Shown: piece by piece, positions 62,430-64,000 of the stretch
Layout of the letters: every line of letters starts with the position of its first letter
Numbering within the stretch: the stretch's first letter is position 1
NCBI RefSeq assembly: GCF_035593985.1
Contig: NZ_CP141587.1
Span: 1,858,001 to 1,922,000 of the forward strand
DNA: 64,000 nt
DNA from: Sphingomonas sp. LY29
Lineage (GTDB): Bacteria > Pseudomonadota > Alphaproteobacteria > Sphingomonadales > Sphingomonadaceae
Reading direction: 5' to 3'
Translations under genes and position numbers: made by a program
The notes under the pieces: generated by a model
Told to the model about the DNA's origin: nothing
Seen by the model: the letters and a program-made list of their open reading frames with translations, nothing else
Database searches by the model: none

Positions 62430-63242
62430 TCAAGCGATGCCGCGCTCGACCAGGATCCGCTCGATCGCGCCGACATCGCTTGGATTGTTCAGTTCGATCG
62501 AATCCCACCCCAGCGGGTCCATCTGCATGACCGAGACAGGCAATCCGATGTCGAGAAAACGGAGCTGCTCGAGCCCTTCGACTTCTTCGAGCGTCGAGGG
62601 GGTCGCGGCGAGATAGTCAACGAGGGCGTGCGGTCGATAGGCGTACATGCCGAGGTGGAGAAACACCGGGATCGCGTCCACGCTCGCTGCCCTGTCCGGG
62701 AGATAGGGGATCATTCGCTTCGAAAAATAGAGTGCGCGCGAGGCGCGGTCGAAAACGACGGTCGTGCCACCGACGCGACCGTTGGCGGCATCGTCCTCCA
62801 AGTGGCGATAGAGCGTCGGGGAACAACGCACAGCCGGGGTCGCCATGGCTGCGTCCGCCTCGTCCGCGAGCCGCTTGACGAGGTCCTGAACGATCACAGG
62901 TGGGGAGAGGGGGGCATCCCCCTGCAAATTGACGATGATGTCGACGTCGAGGTCGAGCGCTGTGATTGCTTCCGCGCACCGCTCGGTTCCGTTCCGGCAC
63001 GAGGTCGAAGTCATCACGACCTGCCCCCCGAAGCCCTCCACGACCTCCGCGATGCGATCGTCGTCGGTCGCGACCCAGATCCGGTCGGATGCGCCCTCCA
63101 CTTCGCGGGCGCATTCCCAGCTCCGCTGGATCAGCGGCTTGAGCAGTCCGCTCGCCCCGGCAAGCGGCGCAAGCGGCTTTCCCGGAAAGCGCGAGGATTC
63201 GTAACGCGCCGGAATGATGATCGCGAAGCTGGGCGACGGCAT
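62430..63242 (-). CDS. kdsB: CMP-Kdo synthetase KdsB
   Basis: The protein has 270 residues. The N-terminal motif IIPARYESSRFPGKPLAPL (9-27) binds CTP. ATDDDRI (near 58-64), VVMTSTSCRNGTERCAEA (near 75-92) and INLQGDAP-like IVNLQGDAPLSPP (near 103-115) complete the family set. It activates Kdo as CMP-Kdo for KpsS and KpsC (and possibly lipid A core). It lies 6 bp after the kdsD stop. Confidence 0.95.
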   Translation of the reverse strand: MPSPSFAIIIPARYESSRFPGKPLAPLAGASGLLKPLIQRSWECAREVEGASDRIWVATDDDRIAEVVEGFGGQVVMTSTSCRNGTERCAEAITALDLDVDIIVNLQGDAPLSPPVIVQDLVKRLADEADAAMATPAVRCSPTLYRHLEDDAANGRVGGTTVVFDRASRALYFSKRMIPYLPDRAASVDAIPVFLHLGMYAYRPHALVDYLAATPSTLEEVEGLEQLRFLDIGLPVSVMQMDPLGWDSIELNNPSDVGAIERILVERGIA

Positions 63243-63248
63243 CGTGGC

Positions 63249-64000
63249 TTAGCTTAGGCCGATCCGCAGGAAGTCATGGATGTGGACGAAGCCGATAGGA
63301 ACGTTGGCATTCACGCTCGCGCGCCGGTCCATGACGAACGCGCCGGTGATCTTGTTCTGATTCAGGAGGTGCAACGCGTCCTCGGCAATTGTGTCGTTGC
63401 ACAAGGTGATCGGGTCGGCGGTCATCACTTCCGCGGCCTTGGCAGTGGCCAGATCGTCGAAGTGCCGGCGAATGTCGCCATCGGTGATCACGCCGACGAG
63501 CCGGCCGGCCATGTCCACGACCCCCGCCATCCCAAAGCCGGTCGAGGTCATCGTCAGGATGACGTCGCGCATCGAGGTAGCCTGATCGACTAGGGGCATC
63601 CGCGCCGGACCGTGCATCACTTCCCGGACCGGAGTCATCCGAAGACCAAGCGACCCGCCTGGATGAAGGACTTTCATCCGGTCGAGCGAGAAACCGCGAG
63701 AATCCATGAGGGCGAGCGCCATGGCATCGCCAAGCGCCAACTGCATCGTCGTCGATGTCGTTGGGGCGATGTTGACCGTGCAGGCCTCGCGCGCTTCGGG
63801 ATAGAGAAGGCGAACGTCCGCATTCTGCATCACCAGCGATTCCATGCGCGAGGCCACGCCGATGATCTTGACGCCAATGCTGACCGCGTAGCTGAGGAAA
63901 GCACGCAATTCGCTGGTGTTGCCGCTGTTGGAGATGACGATCAGCACGTCGCCGGGAATAAGCATCCCCAGGTCGCCATGTGCTGCTTCGGCGGGGTGAA
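63249..64000 (-). CDS. kdsD: Arabinose-5-phosphate isomerase KdsD/KpsF (partial, cut by window edge)
   Basis: The gene runs off the right edge, so the N-terminal part of the SIS domain is missing; the frame stays open to 64000 (HPAEAAHGDLGMLIP). Visible are DVLIVISNSGNTSEL of the SIS domain, HPGGSLG linking to two CBS domains, and VVDMAGRLVGVITDGDIRRHF. It makes D-arabinose-5-P for KdsA. Together with kdsA and kdsB it supplies Kdo for the capsule linker. Confidence 0.93.
   Translation of the reverse strand, partial: HPAEAAHGDLGMLIPGDVLIVISNSGNTSELRAFLSYAVSIGVKIIGVASRMESLVMQNADVRLLYPEAREACTVNIAPTTSTTMQLALGDAMALALMDSRGFSLDRMKVLHPGGSLGLRMTPVREVMHGPARMPLVDQATSMRDVILTMTSTGFGMAGVVDMAGRLVGVITDGDIRRHFDDLATAKAAEVMTADPITLCNDTIAEDALHLLNQNKITGAFVMDRRASVNANVPIGFVHIHDFLRIGLS

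Noticed and set aside
1..64000. CRISPR array or rRNA genes
   Set aside because: No regularly spaced short direct repeats with unique spacers and no rRNA signatures were seen on either strand.

Overview
The window is a GC-rich chromosomal segment that looks like a Sphingomonas-type alphaproteobacterium. This is inferred from the gene content (phoR-pstSCAB-phoU-phoB, a LuxR-type regulator with a C-terminal membrane helix, a NDUFA9-like dehydrogenase, Excalibur and glycine-zipper proteins) and from codon use; no rRNA is present to confirm it. Coding density is high and many genes overlap by 1-17 nt.

Layout: (1) 1-5000, housekeeping genes mostly on the minus strand: two methyltransferases, a glutathione S-transferase, a small secreted protein, UppP and an NDUFA9-like protein. 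(2) 5015-5101, tRNA-Leu(CAG), followed by a 6.7 kb integrative element at 5085-11808. An 18-bp copy of the tRNA 3' end forms attL and attR. The element carries a tyrosine integrase, a ParB-like protein, an Excalibur protein, a Cys-rich small ORF, a serine recombinase and a three-gene overlapping cargo operon of unknown function (9602-11565). A near-identical 20-bp repeat lies exactly 64 nt inside each att core. (3) 11.8-21.7 kb, mixed genes: a DCC thiol oxidoreductase, a DUF350 / DUF1190-like / glutathionylspermidine-synthase-like / K+ channel operon, a glycine-zipper protein, PilZ, gamma carbonic anhydrase, pirin, a class C beta-lactamase-like hydrolase, a DNA glycosylase and RlmB. (4) 21.7-28.9 kb, the phosphate regulon phoR-pstSCAB-phoU-phoB, with a three-repeat Pho box upstream of pstS. 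(5) 28.9-30.7 kb, small genes, a LuxR-type regulator and tRNA-Tyr.

(6) 30.7 kb to the right edge is a large ABC-transporter-dependent (group 2/3 type) capsule locus. One ten-gene minus-strand operon holds an outer-membrane OPX lipoprotein, kdsA, an IMPase-family phosphatase, a glycosyltransferase, rmlCBDA (dTDP-L-rhamnose), kpsC and kpsS. Facing it, a plus-strand operon begins with a 27-codon leader ORF and a glycosyltransferase. It continues with a 2OG-oxygenase-like protein, a secreted DUF5648-like protein, a complete GDP-D-glycero-alpha-D-manno-heptose pathway (gmhA, a fused guanylyltransferase-phosphatase, hddA) with an epimerase, and a 1,135-residue triple glycosyltransferase. After these come a GT4-RgpF protein, another epimerase, a methyltransferase-coiled-coil protein, kpsE-kpsM-kpsT, a DUF5672 protein, kdsB and kdsD (cut by the edge). 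The polymer is therefore predicted to carry a Kdo linker, rhamnose and a heptose or heptose derivative, possibly methylated.

The most unusual features are a roughly 40-residue module (FDxxxY..YPDV...G..PL.HY...G..EGR) present nine times in five otherwise unrelated capsule proteins, including a stand-alone 75-residue copy; a candidate coiled-coil chain-length ruler next to the exporter; and the three-gene cargo of the tRNA-Leu element.
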